A DNA stretch of 64,000 nucleotides, taken from Bacteroidota bacterium. GTDB taxonomy: Bacteria > Bacteroidota > Bacteroidia > AKYH767-A > OLB10. The stretch lies in contig JADJOA010000001.1 of assembly GCA_016714005.1 (NCBI GenBank), positions 62,001 through 126,000 on the forward strand, given 5' to 3'. Shown here in pieces: positions 1 through 10,356 of the stretch. The notes under the pieces were generated by a model. The model searched no databases, was not told where the DNA came from, and saw only the letters and a list, made by a program, of their open reading frames with translations. Each line of letters starts with the position of its first letter. Position 1 is the first letter of the stretch. The position numbers were made by a program, and so were the translations under genes.

Positions 1-1563
1 GGCGATGTTTACAACGCCAAAAGGTTAGAGAGCGCGTTGTACATGAGCGAAGCGGGTAGAGACGTTACATCACTTTATATGGATGATGGTTATCTGTTCT
101 TTAATATTGATCCTGTGGAGGTGCTCGTTGAAGGCGATAGCATTGATTTGGAGATGCGCATTTACGAAGGCAAACAAGCCACCATCAATAAAGTTATTGT
201 CAAAGGCAATACCAAAACCAACGATCGTGTTATAATGCGTGAAATACGTACCAAACCAGGACAGTTATTCAGCCGAACAGATATCATTAGAACGCAGCGC
301 GAACTTTCGCAGTTAGGATATTTTAACCCCGAAAAGTTAGGAGTTAACCCTAAACCCAACCCCGAAACCGGAACTGTTGATATAGAATACGAAGTTGAAG
401 AAAAACCAAGCGATCAGTTAGAACTTAGCGGTGGTTATGGTGCTAATCAATTGGTAGGTACGTTAGGTGTTACCTTCAATAATTTTTCTGCACGCAATAT
501 TTCAAACTGGAAATCATACTCACCGCTTCCTTCTGGTGATGGGCAACGTATTTCTGTGCGTGCAACGTCTAACGGAAGGTATTATCAATCATACAATGCA
601 TCTTTTACCGAGCCTTGGCTTGGAGGTAAAAAACCAAATGCTCTTACTGTTTCTTTTTATCGTTCAATACAAACCAACGGGCGCAAAAAAAGTGATGAAT
701 TAAGACAGGCCATTTTTATTTCGGGCGTATCAGTTGGATTGCAACGCAGGCTCAAATGGCCCGATGACTATTTTACCTACTACAGCGGAGTAAATTTTCA
801 GATTTATAATTTGAAAAATTACCGCTCTACATTTTTGTTTAGCGATGGCACATCAAACAACTTTTCGTTTGAACAACAAATAGGAAGAAACTCTATTGAC
901 CAACCCATTTATCCGCGCAAGGGAAGTGAAATTTCTTTAACACTGCAATTAACCCCTCCTTACTCTTTACTAAATAATAAGGACTACAGCACTGCCGAAG
1001 ACAAAGAAAAATACAAATGGATTGAATACCATAAATGGAAGTTTAACACAACCACTTACACCAAACTTATTGGCAATTTGGTTTTATATAATCGTGCACA
1101 ATTTGGTTTCCTGGGTTTGTATAACAGAACCATTGGTCAATCTCCTTTCGAAAGATTTTACTTGGGTGGCGATGGCTTATCAGGCTTTTCTTTAGATGGA
1201 AGAGAAATTGTTTCATTGCGAGGCTACGATAACAACTCAATTACTCCCGAGGATATTTCAGGTAATAACATAGGCGGAACTATTTTTAATAAGTTTACCA
1301 TGGAGTTGCGCTACCCAATGAGCTTAAACCCAAGTGCAACTATTTACGGACTTGCATTTGTTGAAGGTGGGAACAACTGGCTTAAGTTCAAAGAGTATTC
1401 GCCATTTAATATCAAGCGCTCTGCAGGCGTGGGTATTCGCATTTTCTTACCCATGTTTGGATTGCTTGGTTTAGATTATGGATGGCCATTTGATACACAA
1501 CCCGGCAGTACAGAGGTTAGTAAAACAGGCCAGTTTCATTTTACAATTGGGCAACAGTTTTAA
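1..1563 (+). CDS. bamA: Outer membrane protein assembly factor BamA, 3' part
   Basis: The reading frame is open from base 1, so the 5' end lies outside the window. The visible 520 residues begin inside POTRA domains (a GYLFFNIDPV stretch, then the POTRA start IYEGKQATINKVIVKGNTKT) and continue into an Omp85 beta-barrel. The barrel carries family landmarks such as RYPMSLNP, FVEGGNNW, RSAGVGIRIFLP and LDYGWPFD, and ends in an aromatic residue (GQQF), the usual barrel signal. BamA folds and inserts outer membrane proteins. The downstream pair of Skp/OmpH-like chaperones is the classic partner arrangement. No frameshift is seen. Confidence 0.93.
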   Translation, partial: GDVYNAKRLESALYMSEAGRDVTSLYMDDGYLFFNIDPVEVLVEGDSIDLEMRIYEGKQATINKVIVKGNTKTNDRVIMREIRTKPGQLFSRTDIIRTQRELSQLGYFNPEKLGVNPKPNPETGTVDIEYEVEEKPSDQLELSGGYGANQLVGTLGVTFNNFSARNISNWKSYSPLPSGDGQRISVRATSNGRYYQSYNASFTEPWLGGKKPNALTVSFYRSIQTNGRKKSDELRQAIFISGVSVGLQRRLKWPDDYFTYYSGVNFQIYNLKNYRSTFLFSDGTSNNFSFEQQIGRNSIDQPIYPRKGSEISLTLQLTPPYSLLNNKDYSTAEDKEKYKWIEYHKWKFNTTTYTKLIGNLVLYNRAQFGFLGLYNRTIGQSPFERFYLGGDGLSGFSLDGREIVSLRGYDNNSITPEDISGNNIGGTIFNKFTMELRYPMSLNPSATIYGLAFVEGGNNWLKFKEYSPFNIKRSAGVGIRIFLPMFGLLGLDYGWPFDTQPGSTEVSKTGQFHFTIGQQF

Positions 1564-1712
1564 GTCTCACATTAAGATATTCAGCTCCATTACCTCTCAA
1601 TTAATTTAGCTTCCTTTCATATCAACTTCACCGCACAAAACGTTGTTTGGTATAATCTTTAATAATGGTATGGTTACATAGTAAATTGATTTCCTTACTA
1701 TCAATAAAAAAT

Positions 1713-1720
1713 TAATTTTG
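1713..1720 (+). promoter_or_regulatory. Bacteroidota -7 element (TAATTTTG) before the OmpH-like genes
   Basis: TAATTTTG matches the TANNTTTG -7 consensus of the Bacteroidota primary sigma factor and lies 18 nt before the ATG at 1738. A TTG at 1686-1688 could be the -33 element, but the spacing is somewhat long. Confidence 0.45.
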
Positions 1721-1737
1721 CACACCCTTAAATTAAA

Positions 1738-2357
1738 ATGATCATGCGTAAAGTATTGTTATTCACAGCAGCAGTTTTATTTAACATGGCTGCAATTGCA
1801 CAAAAGTATGCTTATGTAAACACAGAGTACATTATGGAAAATATTCCTGAGTACAAAGCAGCTCAACAGCAGTTAGACCAAATTAGCGTTAACTGGCAAA
1901 AAGAAATTGAAGCTAAGTATGCACAAATAGATAAGTTGTATAAAGATTACCAGGCTGAACAAATTTTACTTACTGATGATATGAAACGCAAACGCGAAGC
2001 AGAAATTACAGCTAAAGAAAAAGAGGTAAAGAATTTCAGAAATCAAAATTTGGGTACGAAGGAGAATTGTTTAAAAAGAAACAGGAATTAGTAAAGCCCA
2101 TTCAGGATAAAATATACAATGCCGTAAAAACAATGGCAACAGAACAGAGCTATGCTGTTATATTTGATAAGTCAAGCGATTTAATATTTCTTTACTCTAA
2201 TCCTAAGTATGATAAAAGTGATGACATTTTAATTAAGCTTGGTTATAAGGCAAAAGGGTCAGCTGGAAGCAAAACAGGCGGTGCCAAAACATCTAACCCA
2301 TCTGGTGGTGAAAGCAAGCCCGATGGTGGAAGCGATGCTAAACCGGGCGGCAAATAA
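1738..2357 (+). CDS. OmpH/Skp-family periplasmic chaperone (frameshifted)
   Basis: This is a periplasmic chaperone expected to carry unfolded outer membrane proteins to BamA. It starts MIMRKVLLFTAAVLF with a signal peptide ending AIAQ; the ATG at 1744 is an alternative start. A lysine- and glutamate-rich coiled coil follows (about residues 50-120), then the family's closing beta segment (YAVIFDKSSDLIFLY). A glycine, serine and lysine-rich tail (AKGSAGSKTGG and on) is an extra. Near 2044-2047 one A is missing from an A run. Restoring it gives KFGYEGELFKKKQE and joins the two halves. A sequence error is likelier than a pseudogene. Confidence 0.85.
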
Positions 2358-2399
2358 ATTTTTAATTAATCTCAACTAAATAATACACAATTACACATT

Positions 2400-2909
2400 A
2401 TGACAATTTCAAAAAAATTATTTCTTGCTACAGCATTTTTAGTTTGTGCAACAGTGGTTAATGCACAGGTAAAATTAGGGCACATTAACTCAACTCAACT
2501 CCTAAGTTCAATGCCCGAAACAAAGGTTGCCGATTCTACATTACAAAAATTTGGCGAATCACTTCAGGCGCAATTAAAAACTATGTCGGCAGAGTACGAT
2601 GCAAAGGTTGCCGATTACCAGTCAAAAGCCGAATCAATGGCTGAACCAGTTAGGACAACAAAAGAAAAAGAAATACGCGATTTAGGTCAGCGCATTCAGG
2701 ATTTTCAGGAATCTGCTCAACAGTCGGTACAAAAGAAAAAGGAAGATGTTTATTCTCCTATAATCAAAAAGGCTGAAGATGCTATTAAAGCAGTTGGTAA
2801 AGACAAAGGCTACACCTACATTTTTGATGCAAGCATTGGCGCTTTGCTTTACAGTAGTGATAGTGATGATATAATGGCTTTAGTAAAAGCTAAATTAGGT
2901 TTAAAATAA
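2400..2909 (+). CDS. OmpH/Skp-family periplasmic chaperone, second copy
   Basis: This is an intact 169-residue protein. The signal peptide (MTISKKLFLATAFLV to VNAQ) is followed by KLGHINSTQLLSSMPE, the typical OmpH opening. A long central helical region (about residues 45-120) has no predicted breaks, and the C-terminal strand YTYIFDASIGALLYS closes the body domain. It lies 42 bp after the first copy and before a terminator, so the two chaperones probably form one transcript. Tandem skp-like genes after bamA are usual in this phylum. Confidence 0.9.
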   Translation: MTISKKLFLATAFLVCATVVNAQVKLGHINSTQLLSSMPETKVADSTLQKFGESLQAQLKTMSAEYDAKVADYQSKAESMAEPVRTTKEKEIRDLGQRIQDFQESAQQSVQKKKEDVYSPIIKKAEDAIKAVGKDKGYTYIFDASIGALLYSSDSDDIMALVKAKLGLK

Positions 2910-2926
2910 TTTCTGTTAAAAGATAT

Positions 2927-2962
2927 AAACGCCATTCTCTTAAAAAAGAATGGCGTTTTTTA
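2927..2962 (+). terminator. Rho-independent terminator after the OmpH pair
   Basis: An inverted repeat (AACGCCATTCT and AGAATGGCGTT) with a short A-rich loop is followed by a T run, directly after the stop codon at 2909. Confidence 0.85.
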
Positions 2963-2997
2963 GTTTATAAATTGTTGTAAGTAGTAGTTTTGAATTA

Positions 2998-3823
2998 ATG
3001 AATAGCGGAGCATCTATAGGTGTTTTTGATTCGGGTATTGGTGGCTTAACAGTTCTTAAAGAGTTTGTTAAACTAATGCCTGATTACAATTATATTTATT
3101 TAGGTGATAATGCAAGAGCACCCTATGGCAATCGCTCTTTCGAAACCGTATATATGAATATACTTTGCAGTGCGTAAAAAACTATTTGAAATGAATTGCC
3201 CTCTGGTAATTCTTGCTTGCAACACCGCTTCTGCAAAAGCACTAAGAAATATTCAGCAGAAGGATTTAAGCAACATAGATACTTCAAAAAGAGTGTTAGG
3301 TGTAATCAGACCCACAAGTGAAATGGTTGGCAAACTATCTAAAACAAAAAAAGTGGGAGTTTTTGCCACAGCCGGAACCGTAAGCAGCGAAACGTATCCT
3401 ATTGAAATAAAAAAGTTTTTCCCCGCTGTGGAAGTTTTTCAACAAGCATGCCCAATGCTTGTTCCATTAATTGAGAATAATGAATCTGATAAGCCTGGTG
3501 CCGATTATTTTGTAAAGAAGTATTGCGGGGAGCTAATGCAAAAAGATAAGGACATTGATACCGTTGTTTTAGGTTGTACACATTACCCAATATTAATTGA
3601 TAAGATTAAAGCAGCATTGCCACTAGGTGTAAATGTTGTTTCACAAGGCGAAATTGTTGCTCAAAGCCTAAAGGATTACCTACATCGTCATCCCGAGATG
3701 GACAGAAGGCTTGGAAAAAGCGCTAACCTTAGTTTTTTTACTACAGACTCTCCGCATCAGTTTGATAAACTTGCTGGATTATTTTTTGGGAAGGAAGTAA
3801 GCAGTAATCAAATTAATTTATAA
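2998..3823 (+). CDS. murI: Glutamate racemase MurI (two frameshifts near the N-terminus)
   Basis: MurI makes D-glutamate for peptidoglycan in the cytoplasm. The true start is the ATG at 2998 (MNSGASIGVFDSGIGGL). DSGIGG holds the proton-acceptor Asp. LACNTASA and LGCTHYP hold the two catalytic cysteines, and RAPYGNRS is also present. Two lesions break the frame. An extra AT near 3151-3155 (GTATATATGAA should read GTATATGAA) and one A missing from the run at 3176-3181. Corrected, the join reads VYEYTLQCVKKLFEM. The first lesion is not in a homopolymer. The gene is essential, so sequence error is the likely cause. It follows bamA-ompH-ompH, a common order in the phylum. Confidence 0.9.
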
Positions 3824-3835
3824 AATTTAAAAACA

Positions 3836-4552
3836 ATGAATAAGTATTCAGCCGAACTCAATTACGTAATTGATAAAATAAACGAACTTCATAAAAAGGT
3901 TTGTGAAAACGCTCAGCCTTCGTTTATTGATTTGCATTTGTTGTGCGATTATACTCGGAAGTACTACGATTTGTTAATTGCTACAAATGCGATTGCTAGT
4001 GCTGCGCCTGTAACAAATGTTTCAACTTTTGAAATCAAACAAATTGCAAAGGAACCAATTCCTGCTTCTGAAATCGCATTAAAATCTGCTCCTGATTACC
4101 CTCCATTGATTGCAACTGAATCGAAAATAAAAGTTGAAGAGCCTGAAGTAAATGCCCTTCCATTAACAGAGCAAGAGAAGCCATCATTTACTTCACCGGA
4201 AAAATTTAAAGAATACACAAGCATAGGCGATAAGTTTCCTGAATCTCAAACAGTGGCGCATAAATTTAGTGGTGACCAAAGCAATGTGGTATCAGAAAAT
4301 ATTAAAGCAAAAACGCTTTCCGATTTAAACGATGCTATAGGCATTAACGAGCGCTTTGCATTTGCCAATGTATTTATGAATGGAGATATCAACTCTTTTT
4401 ATTCGGCATTAGCCAAAATAAATAGCAAAGCAAATTTTGAAGAAGCGTTTAACCACTTTAGAACAGAGGTGGTTGAAAAATTTAATGTGGACAAGAACAA
4501 CAAGTTGTATAGAGAGTTTATTGAGTTGTTACAAAGAAGATTTATGAAATGA
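3836..4552 (+). CDS. Conserved hypothetical protein
   Basis: This is a 238-residue protein without signal peptide or membrane segment, and I do not recognise its function. It has three parts. The N-terminal helix-rich segment (residues 1-55) runs from MNKYSAELNYVIDKI to RKYYDLLIA. The acidic, proline-containing linker covers about 60-160. The conserved-looking C-terminal domain (about 165-238) has INERFAFANVFMNGD, FYSALAKI and a terminal LLQRRFMK. Its start is 12 bp after murI and its stop overlaps the next start by 4 bp, which suggests co-transcription. Confidence 0.65.
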   Translation: MNKYSAELNYVIDKINELHKKVCENAQPSFIDLHLLCDYTRKYYDLLIATNAIASAAPVTNVSTFEIKQIAKEPIPASEIALKSAPDYPPLIATESKIKVEEPEVNALPLTEQEKPSFTSPEKFKEYTSIGDKFPESQTVAHKFSGDQSNVVSENIKAKTLSDLNDAIGINERFAFANVFMNGDINSFYSALAKINSKANFEEAFNHFRTEVVEKFNVDKNNKLYREFIELLQRRFMK

Positions 4553-5802
4553 GAATTTTGGAAAAACTGATTTTATTTTCTTTAATTTTTCTTAGCGAAT
4601 TCCATTCCTTAGCACAGGACACTGCTTATGCAAGGCGGGTTATAAATAAGCTTTGCGCAAAGGAATTAGCCGGAAGGGGTTATGTAGCAGATGGCGATAA
4701 ACTGGCGGCTCAGTATATTGCAAAAAGAATTTGAAGGACTTAAAGTTTCAAAACTTGCCGCTGATTATTTTCAGCCTTTTTCTTTTCGGTAAATACTTTT
4801 CCATCTAAAATGGAGGTAAAGATAAACAAGAAAATACTTGTGCCCGGAAAAGATTTTATTGTCAACCAATCTTCTGCATCAGCAAAGGGAAATTCAGTGC
4901 AAAGATTTTAAAAAATTACAATAGTATAATTAACTTGGCAAATCCCCATAAAACTTGTTTTGTAATTTATAAGGATAGTATTTCTAACGATGATTTTTAA
5001 AACTACAAAGTGATTTGCGAGCGAACGAAATAAAAAAAGGAGCATTTATTTTTGTTGAACCTAAGAAACTAACATGGAGTGTCGCTACAAATACCTATAG
5101 TGTACCGGTAATTACTTTAATGCAAAGCGTTGCTCCACTTGAGGGTGAGACTGTTTGTTTGAATATTAAGGCAGCTTATAATCCAAAGCATAAAACCCAA
5201 AATGTAATTGGCATAATTAACTCACCTGTTAAAACGGATACAACCATTGTGTTTACAGCCCACTACGATCATTTGGGAATGATGGGGAAAAACACCTGTT
5301 TCCCGGGTGCAAATGATAATGCAAGCGGAATAAGTATATTGTTGAATCTAGCAAAGTATTATTCTGTTAACAGAGACTATCTTTCGTATAATATGATGTT
5401 TATTGCTTTTGCGGGTGAGGAGGCTGGGCTTATTGGTTCAAAGTTTTATACAGAAAACCTTTACTGCCTTTAAATAAAATTAAGTTTTTAATAAATATGG
5501 ATTTGATGGGCACAGGTGATGACGGAATGATGGTGGTGAATGCCACAGAATATAAAGCGCAATTTGAATTGCTGAAAAATATTAATGAACGTAGAAATTA
5601 CGTGGTAAAAATAGGGGAGAGGGGCAAAGCAAAAAATAGCGATCATTATTACTTTTCTGAAAAAGGCGTGCCATGTTTTTTCTTTTATACAATGGGTGGT
5701 ATAGCAGCTTATCATGATGTGTATGACATTTCAGAAACTCTTCCTTTAACCGATTATACTGATGTGTTTAAACTGATAACCGAATTTGTTTCTGAACTTT
5801 GA
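4549..5802 (+). CDS. M28-family zinc peptidase, exported (five frameshifts)
   Basis: This is an exported aminopeptidase-like enzyme of family M28. The N-terminus MRILEKLILFSLIFL to LAQD is a signal peptide. All five expected zinc ligands are visible: H in TAHYDHLG, D in PGANDNASG, E in AGEEAGLIGS, D in NMDLMGTGDDG and H near the end in AAYHDVYD. The frame breaks near 4726 (+A), 4785 (-T), 4889 (-1), 4995 (-T) and 5459 (-C). Each repair gives continuous family-like sequence, for example AKEFEGLKVSK at the first and YTENPLLPLNK at the last. Because the catalytic residues survive on both sides of the lesions, I read this as one functional gene with sequence errors. The substrate is unknown. Confidence 0.8.
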
Positions 5803-5815
5803 GTGTTTACAAACA

Positions 5816-5848
5816 AAAAAGCGCTGGAAATTTCCAGCGCTTTTTTTA
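5816..5848. terminator. Bidirectional terminator between convergent genes
   Basis: A perfect hairpin (GCGCTGGAAA and TTTCCAGCGC, 5821-5840) is flanked by an A run on the left and a T run on the right. It can end both the peptidase gene and the convergent gene at 5863. Confidence 0.9.
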
Positions 5849-5862
5849 TAACGACATAAAAA

Positions 5863-6504
5863 TTACTTTTTACACTCTGCGTAATATTTATCGGCAGTTT
5901 CTTTTCCCCAATCAGGCATTATAGTGCTTGATGGTTTAAAAGTTTTGTATTTTTCTATTGCCGTTTCAAAAACAGGGATGGCTTTATCTTTTCCACCGCC
6001 ATATTGTTCGGGAGTGTACATAAGGTTCATTGCTTTCATTAAATAAGCACGTGGGTTTTCGGTATCAAAACTCATTGCCTTTTGTAAATACATGCCCGAC
6101 ATCATTCCCATTTCCATTCCACGGTTTTGCGGGTCAATACCAATTTTCATAGATACTAACCACGATTTTAGAACGTAAATTTCGCTATTGTCTTTTGCAA
6201 TTACATCAGCTTTATCAAGCATGGCTAATGCCTTATCGTAGTATTCATCTTTTAAAGCGTTGTTTGTTTGCTGCATTCCGGTCATGAGGTTTGCATAAGC
6301 CTGGTAGTAAAGCGGCAGCCACTCTTTAGTTTCTGTTTGTGCAATTCTTTCAAATGCGTTTGCAGCATTTAAATATTGATCTACAGTTTTTGATTCGTTA
6401 AGCGCTTTAATGTTTTTTTCCATGGCGGCAACAAACTTTGCATTGTTGCTTGCAATTGCATTGAATACTAACAGTGTTAAAATTGATAGGATGATTTTTT
6501 TCAT
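5863..6504 (-). CDS. Periplasmic TPR-like hypothetical protein
   Basis: This is a 213-residue exported protein. The start chosen is the ATG at 6504 (MKKIILSILTLLVFN, a clear signal peptide). The frame is open further upstream, but that part overlaps the receptor gene and is not protein-like. The mature part is helical with loose repeats: NAANAFERIA, YYQAYANLMTG, ALAMLDKAD, YVLKSWLVSM and RAYLMKAMNLMY. This is what one expects of a TPR-like solenoid. The C-terminus has the motif YGGGKDKAIPVFETAI, also TPR-like. It lies directly downstream of the TonB-dependent receptor on the same strand and may be co-transcribed. The partner is unknown. Confidence 0.7.
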   Translation of the reverse strand: MKKIILSILTLLVFNAIASNNAKFVAAMEKNIKALNESKTVDQYLNAANAFERIAQTETKEWLPLYYQAYANLMTGMQQTNNALKDEYYDKALAMLDKADVIAKDNSEIYVLKSWLVSMKIGIDPQNRGMEMGMMSGMYLQKAMSFDTENPRAYLMKAMNLMYTPEQYGGGKDKAIPVFETAIEKYKTFKPSSTIMPDWGKETADKYYAECKK

Positions 6505-6535
6505 TGTTTTAATATTTATGATTTTATGTTTAAAA

Positions 6536-8671
6536 TTAAATTTCTTCTGCGCGGTCTTCGCCAATAGTAATAAACATGCCCACAAAGAACATACGCAATG
6601 AGGTGGGACCAACTTCTTCGCGCCTTAAGCCATCTGATGAATAATGGTACGAAAATACATTTTTAACACCAGGTACATTTCCTACTGAAAATACAACAAC
6701 GGTAAAGTGTTTGCCAATAGATGTAAGCCAGCTACCGGTAAAGCTCAGGTTGTGGTAATCCTTTGTGCGGTCGGTAAGAAAATTTTCTTCATTTGTTTTG
6801 TTGGGATTAAAGTAAGGTCTGCCGCTGGCATAAGAATAAGTAAAGCCCATTGAGGTGTTAATTTTTGGAATCCACCTTTTGTAAACAACGCTTACCACGT
6901 GCTTAGCAGCATAAGTTGGTTGCGTGCTTATGGGGTAATAAAGATATTCGCGTTTGGTGTCTAAGTAAGAATAAGAAATCCAGTAATCGGTGTATTTAAA
7001 TGTTTTTTTATCGCGCCAAAAAATATCAAAACCTTGCGCAAAGCCTTTGCCATTGTTATTGATAGAGGGTTCGGTTTTTACTAATTTATTGTACTCTTTA
7101 AAATAGCCTTCGATGCGGAATGTTCTTTTATCATCAACCTTTTGGAAGTTGAGCATATAATGTGTGGCTTTGCTGAAAGTTATATTGTATTGCTGTAAAA
7201 TATATTCGTCATTTGGTTTCTGATAAAAATCGCCATAGGCAAAGCTAAATTGCGAGTACTTGCCTGTTTGTAAGCGAGCGAAACACGCGGAGCAATATTA
7301 TGATCACGCAGGATGTAAGATTGCTCGGCTCTTGCACCTGCACGTGCTACAAACTTTTTGGTGAGATAAAAATCTCCTTCAATGTATCCGGCATTGTAAA
7401 TTTCGTTTGTATCAATTCTAAAGTTATTGTAAAGGTTATTATAAATACCTATTTCGCTTTCGGCACCGGCTTTAATGCTGCTGAGTGCGCCAAGCTGTTT
7501 GGTGAGCGTAAGTCTTCCATTCATATTATTATTTACAAACACAAGTCTTTCAGCGGCAGGTTGAATGCGTTTATTGTTTTTGCTGTAAGATACTGCTGCG
7601 TATAGAGTCCATGTGTCGGAAAAAAAATCTTTGTAAGAGGCATTGCCAAAAAAGTTGTAGCTGTTCATGCCAAAGTGTGTTATGTCTTTGCCTTCGGGGT
7701 CTTCAATATCAGGATAATTCAACGAGAGATCACCATAATCGAAATTGGCAAAAGCTTTAAGGATGCCTGTTTTGTTTGGCTTGTGCCTAAATATTAATGA
7801 CGAGCTGAATGAGGATGGCTCTCTTTCCCAATCCCTATCTTGCTTTGCCAAAGTCATGTATGGTTTAAGATTGAAGTAACTTACAAAACCGCCTAAAGAT
7901 GTTTCGCTTTTAAATTTTTTTATATGACCAATGCCTGCGCCCACACTCATTAAGCTGATGTTGGTTATACTACGTTTGGAAACTCCTTCGCTTTCTAAAA
8001 TTAATGCCGATGACATGGCGCCACCATATTGTGCTGAGTAGCCGCCAGTGCTAAAGTTGGTGCCTTTAAAAGGAAAGGTGAAAACCTGCCGCGTTGTGGC
8101 ACATCGGGCACACTATTAAAGTAAGGGTTGGCAACGGCTAATCCATCAATAAATGTTTTGGCTTCGGAGGCATCGCCACCGCGCACAAATAAACCTTCTT
8201 GCTCAAACTGCGGTTGGGCACCGGGCAATGTTTGTATGGCTCCGTAAATATCTCCGGCAGCACCTGCAGTGGTAACAATATCGAGCGGGCGAAGCATTAC
8301 CATTTTTTTTTCATCGCTGGCTTCAAAACTGCCTGCGGTTATGGTTACCGTGTTAAGCTCGTTTGATTTTTCTGTTAATGTACAGTTGACGGTTTGATCT
8401 TGCCCTACAAGAATTATTTTTTTGTCTTGTGGTTCAAATCCAATAAAACTAACAGATAAAATTTGTTCTTCATTTTCGGTTGTAGTAAAAGAATAGTTTC
8501 CGGAGGCATCGGTACTGGTGCCATCATAACTTCCTTTTATAAAAACATTTACACCAGGTATGGCAATGCCTTTAATATCTTTTACATTGCCCGAGAGTTT
8601 TGTTTGTGCATTGGCAATATATGAGGAAAGTAGAAAAAGAGGAGGAGAGAAAACGGGATGCCATAGTACAT
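6536..8671 (-). CDS. TonB-dependent outer membrane receptor (three frameshifts)
   Basis: This is an about 710-residue outer membrane receptor. The start is the ATG at 8671 (MYYGIPFSLLL, signal peptide ending IANAQ). A carboxypeptidase-regulatory-like domain follows (SGNVKDIKGIAIPGVNVFIKG to FIGFEPQDKKIILVG). Then comes a plug domain with GAIQTLPGAQPQFEQEGLFV and RGGDASEAKTFIDG, and a barrel rich in YF/YK strand patterns. Frames change near 8636 (T run), 8070 (-T; repaired RGRFSPFLFKGTNFSTGGY) and 7268 (-A; repaired YKTGKYSQFSFAYG). The C-terminus ends GEDRAEEI, not the usual aromatic residue. There is no SusD-like partner beside it, so the ligand cannot be inferred. Confidence 0.85.
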
Positions 8672-8717
8672 TAATTATGCGGCAAACATAAGGGTTTTGA
8701 GTTCGAAATTTCAGGAT

Positions 8718-8759
8718 GGGTTAAAAGCAACACATGGAACAGGGACAGGGAGTAACACA
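8718..8759 (-). repeat. Dispersed element, copy A (TTAAAAGCAACACA family)
   Basis: GGGTTAAAAGCAACACA is followed about 30 bp later by GGGAGTAACAC. The same pair with the same spacing recurs at 10107-10150, and the first half recurs at 11858-11875. This copy lies in the 102-bp gap between the receptor start and the stop of the BamA-like gene. Confidence 0.75.
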
Positions 8760-8773
8760 GTGGTTTTTATTGG

Positions 8774-10356
8774 TTATATAGGGGCGGTGAGGTGAAGGAA
8801 GATGCCGTGTTCTTTGAGTTTGTTAAAAGAATAATCTATACGGATAACTAAATCGTAATAGGTAACAAAATCTAACCCTAAGCCATAACTATGCAACCAT
8901 TGGTTGGCAAGGGGATTGGTGGATGGAAATCTTTTGTCTTTAACATATCCGGCATCTGAAAATAAATTTACGTATAGGGAGTACGGTATTTTGTTGAATT
9001 TTTGGAGTGGTATTTTTTCTATGTTGAAAATTTTAGGTTTAATGATGGTAAATTTTATGCCTGATTTAAAGAGTGCGTAGTTTTCGCCATTAATAACATA
9101 GTACTCGTAACCGCGCAGTAAATCGCCACCATAGCCGAGGGCATTTTGATAGAAGTAGGGTACCGGTTTGTTATCACTTAATTTAAACTTGCCACTAACG
9201 GCGGTATGCCAACGGCTGGCGAGTTTAAAAACTTTTGCGTGAAGGATGGAGTAAAAAGATTAGGTCGGATTTGAAGTTGCTCAAAGCCATCTTTCTTTAA
9301 TTCTATATTAAAAAGTAGCCGGTGAGGGATATGATTTATAATCGCGGTGGTCATCTTTATACTCGGCTGCTACATGGAAATATTCTGAAATAGCAGAGCC
9401 TGTGTTAAAATAATTAGGATTAAGTTGGAGGACGGGTTGCTTATTTCGTAATTAAGATATTCGGTAGTAATTGAAACGTTTTTATAGATGCCATGCCTAT
9501 AATTCCAGCGGGTGCCGCCAATAAATTCTTTGCGTATGTAGTTTTTGGGCTCTTTGTAAAAAACGGTTTTGCTTTCGTTTAACGTGTAATTAACTTCTTT
9601 GCTGCGCGAGTATTGCAGTAGAAACGATAAACCGTTTTTTTGTTTTTTATCGATATAAGGAATAGAATAATTGAGTGAGAGGCGCTGCGAGTAACCAAAG
9701 CGAAGTAGCAGACGAACGTTTTCTTTTCTGCCACGGAAATTATCCCAGTTAAGGAAGAAGCCGTAGTTGGTGCGCGAAAAATCTTTGCGAAGCCACCATT
9801 CGTTAAAGTTGCGATCTACTACTTCGAAGATGGGAACGGGGAAGATGTACCAGCGCTCGGTTACTTCTATGAGGAGGTAAACTTTGTTGCTGTCAATAAT
9901 TTGTTTGTTGATGTTGATGAAGTTGAAGAGGGATGTGTTGTTGAGGTTTTGGCGGGTAAGTTCTATGGCATTATCGAGGGCGGGAGAGGATAAGGTATCT
10001 CCTTCTTTAAAGGCAAACTCGCGGCTTATGATGTTGTATTTGGTAACTTTATTGCCAATGACAATTACACGTTCGATAATAAGGTTTTGGGCAACGGATG
10101 AGGTATGGGTTAAAAGCAACACAGAGAAACAGAGAAAGGGAGTAACACGGGGTTTTTTGACGAAGGAAGAGTTAGATGTGAATGGTTTAAATTTTTTTTT
10201 GACAAAGACAAAAAGAAACACAAAGGCATAATAGCCCCACCCTAACCCTCCCCGAAGGGGAGGGGATTGCAGTCTGTAAATTCTATACTTTGTAGCCTTG
10301 CTACCCCGAACTCCGAACTCCGAACTCCGGACTCCGAACAAATCATTATTATACAT
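8774..10356 (-). CDS. BamA/Omp85-like outer membrane protein (frameshifted, start uncertain)
   Basis: The protein has an N-terminal hydrophobic stretch (FLCFSVLLLTHTSSVAQ), then a POTRA-like segment (LIIERVIVIGNKVTKYNIIS, FKEGDTLSS, YLLIEVTERWYIFP) and a surface-antigen barrel ending DYSFNKLKEHGIFLH. It has LGYGGDLLRGYEYYV, the hallmark of the family. It differs from the bamA at the window start: only one POTRA is visible. Breaks lie near 9434, 9325, 9311 and 9255; repaired text reads SNPVLQLNPNYFNTGSAIS and SYPLTGYFFNIELKKDG. The frame is open to an ATG at 10356, but the first about 70 codons are made of dispersed repeats, so the real start is unclear. An assembly or lipid-transport role is only inferred. 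Confidence 0.75.
10107..10150 (-). repeat. Dispersed element, copy B, read as signal peptide
   Basis: GGGTTAAAAGCAACACAG is followed 31 bp after its start by GGGAGTAACACGG, matching copy A at 8718. On the minus strand this copy is in frame with the BamA-like gene and encodes most of the hydrophobic core FLCFSVLLLTH. Confidence 0.75.
10246..10264. repeat. Short GC-rich palindrome
   Basis: CCCTCCCC and GGGGAGGG are separated by GAA. This is the common Bacteroidota dispersed palindrome type. It lies inside the doubtful 5' extension of the BamA-like gene. Confidence 0.75.
10304..10339. repeat. Tandem AACTCCG simple-sequence repeat
   Basis: Four to five imperfect units of CCGAACT / CCGGACT stand in a row. 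Read on the minus strand they give the artefactual-looking peptide FGVRSSEFGVRGS. Related simple-sequence tracts occur before several other start codons in the window. Confidence 0.8.

Noticed and set aside
2998..3181. Loss of murI function
   Set aside because: Both catalytic cysteines and the N-terminal DSGIGG survive. The lesions are two small indels in a genome piece with the same problem in ribosomal genes.
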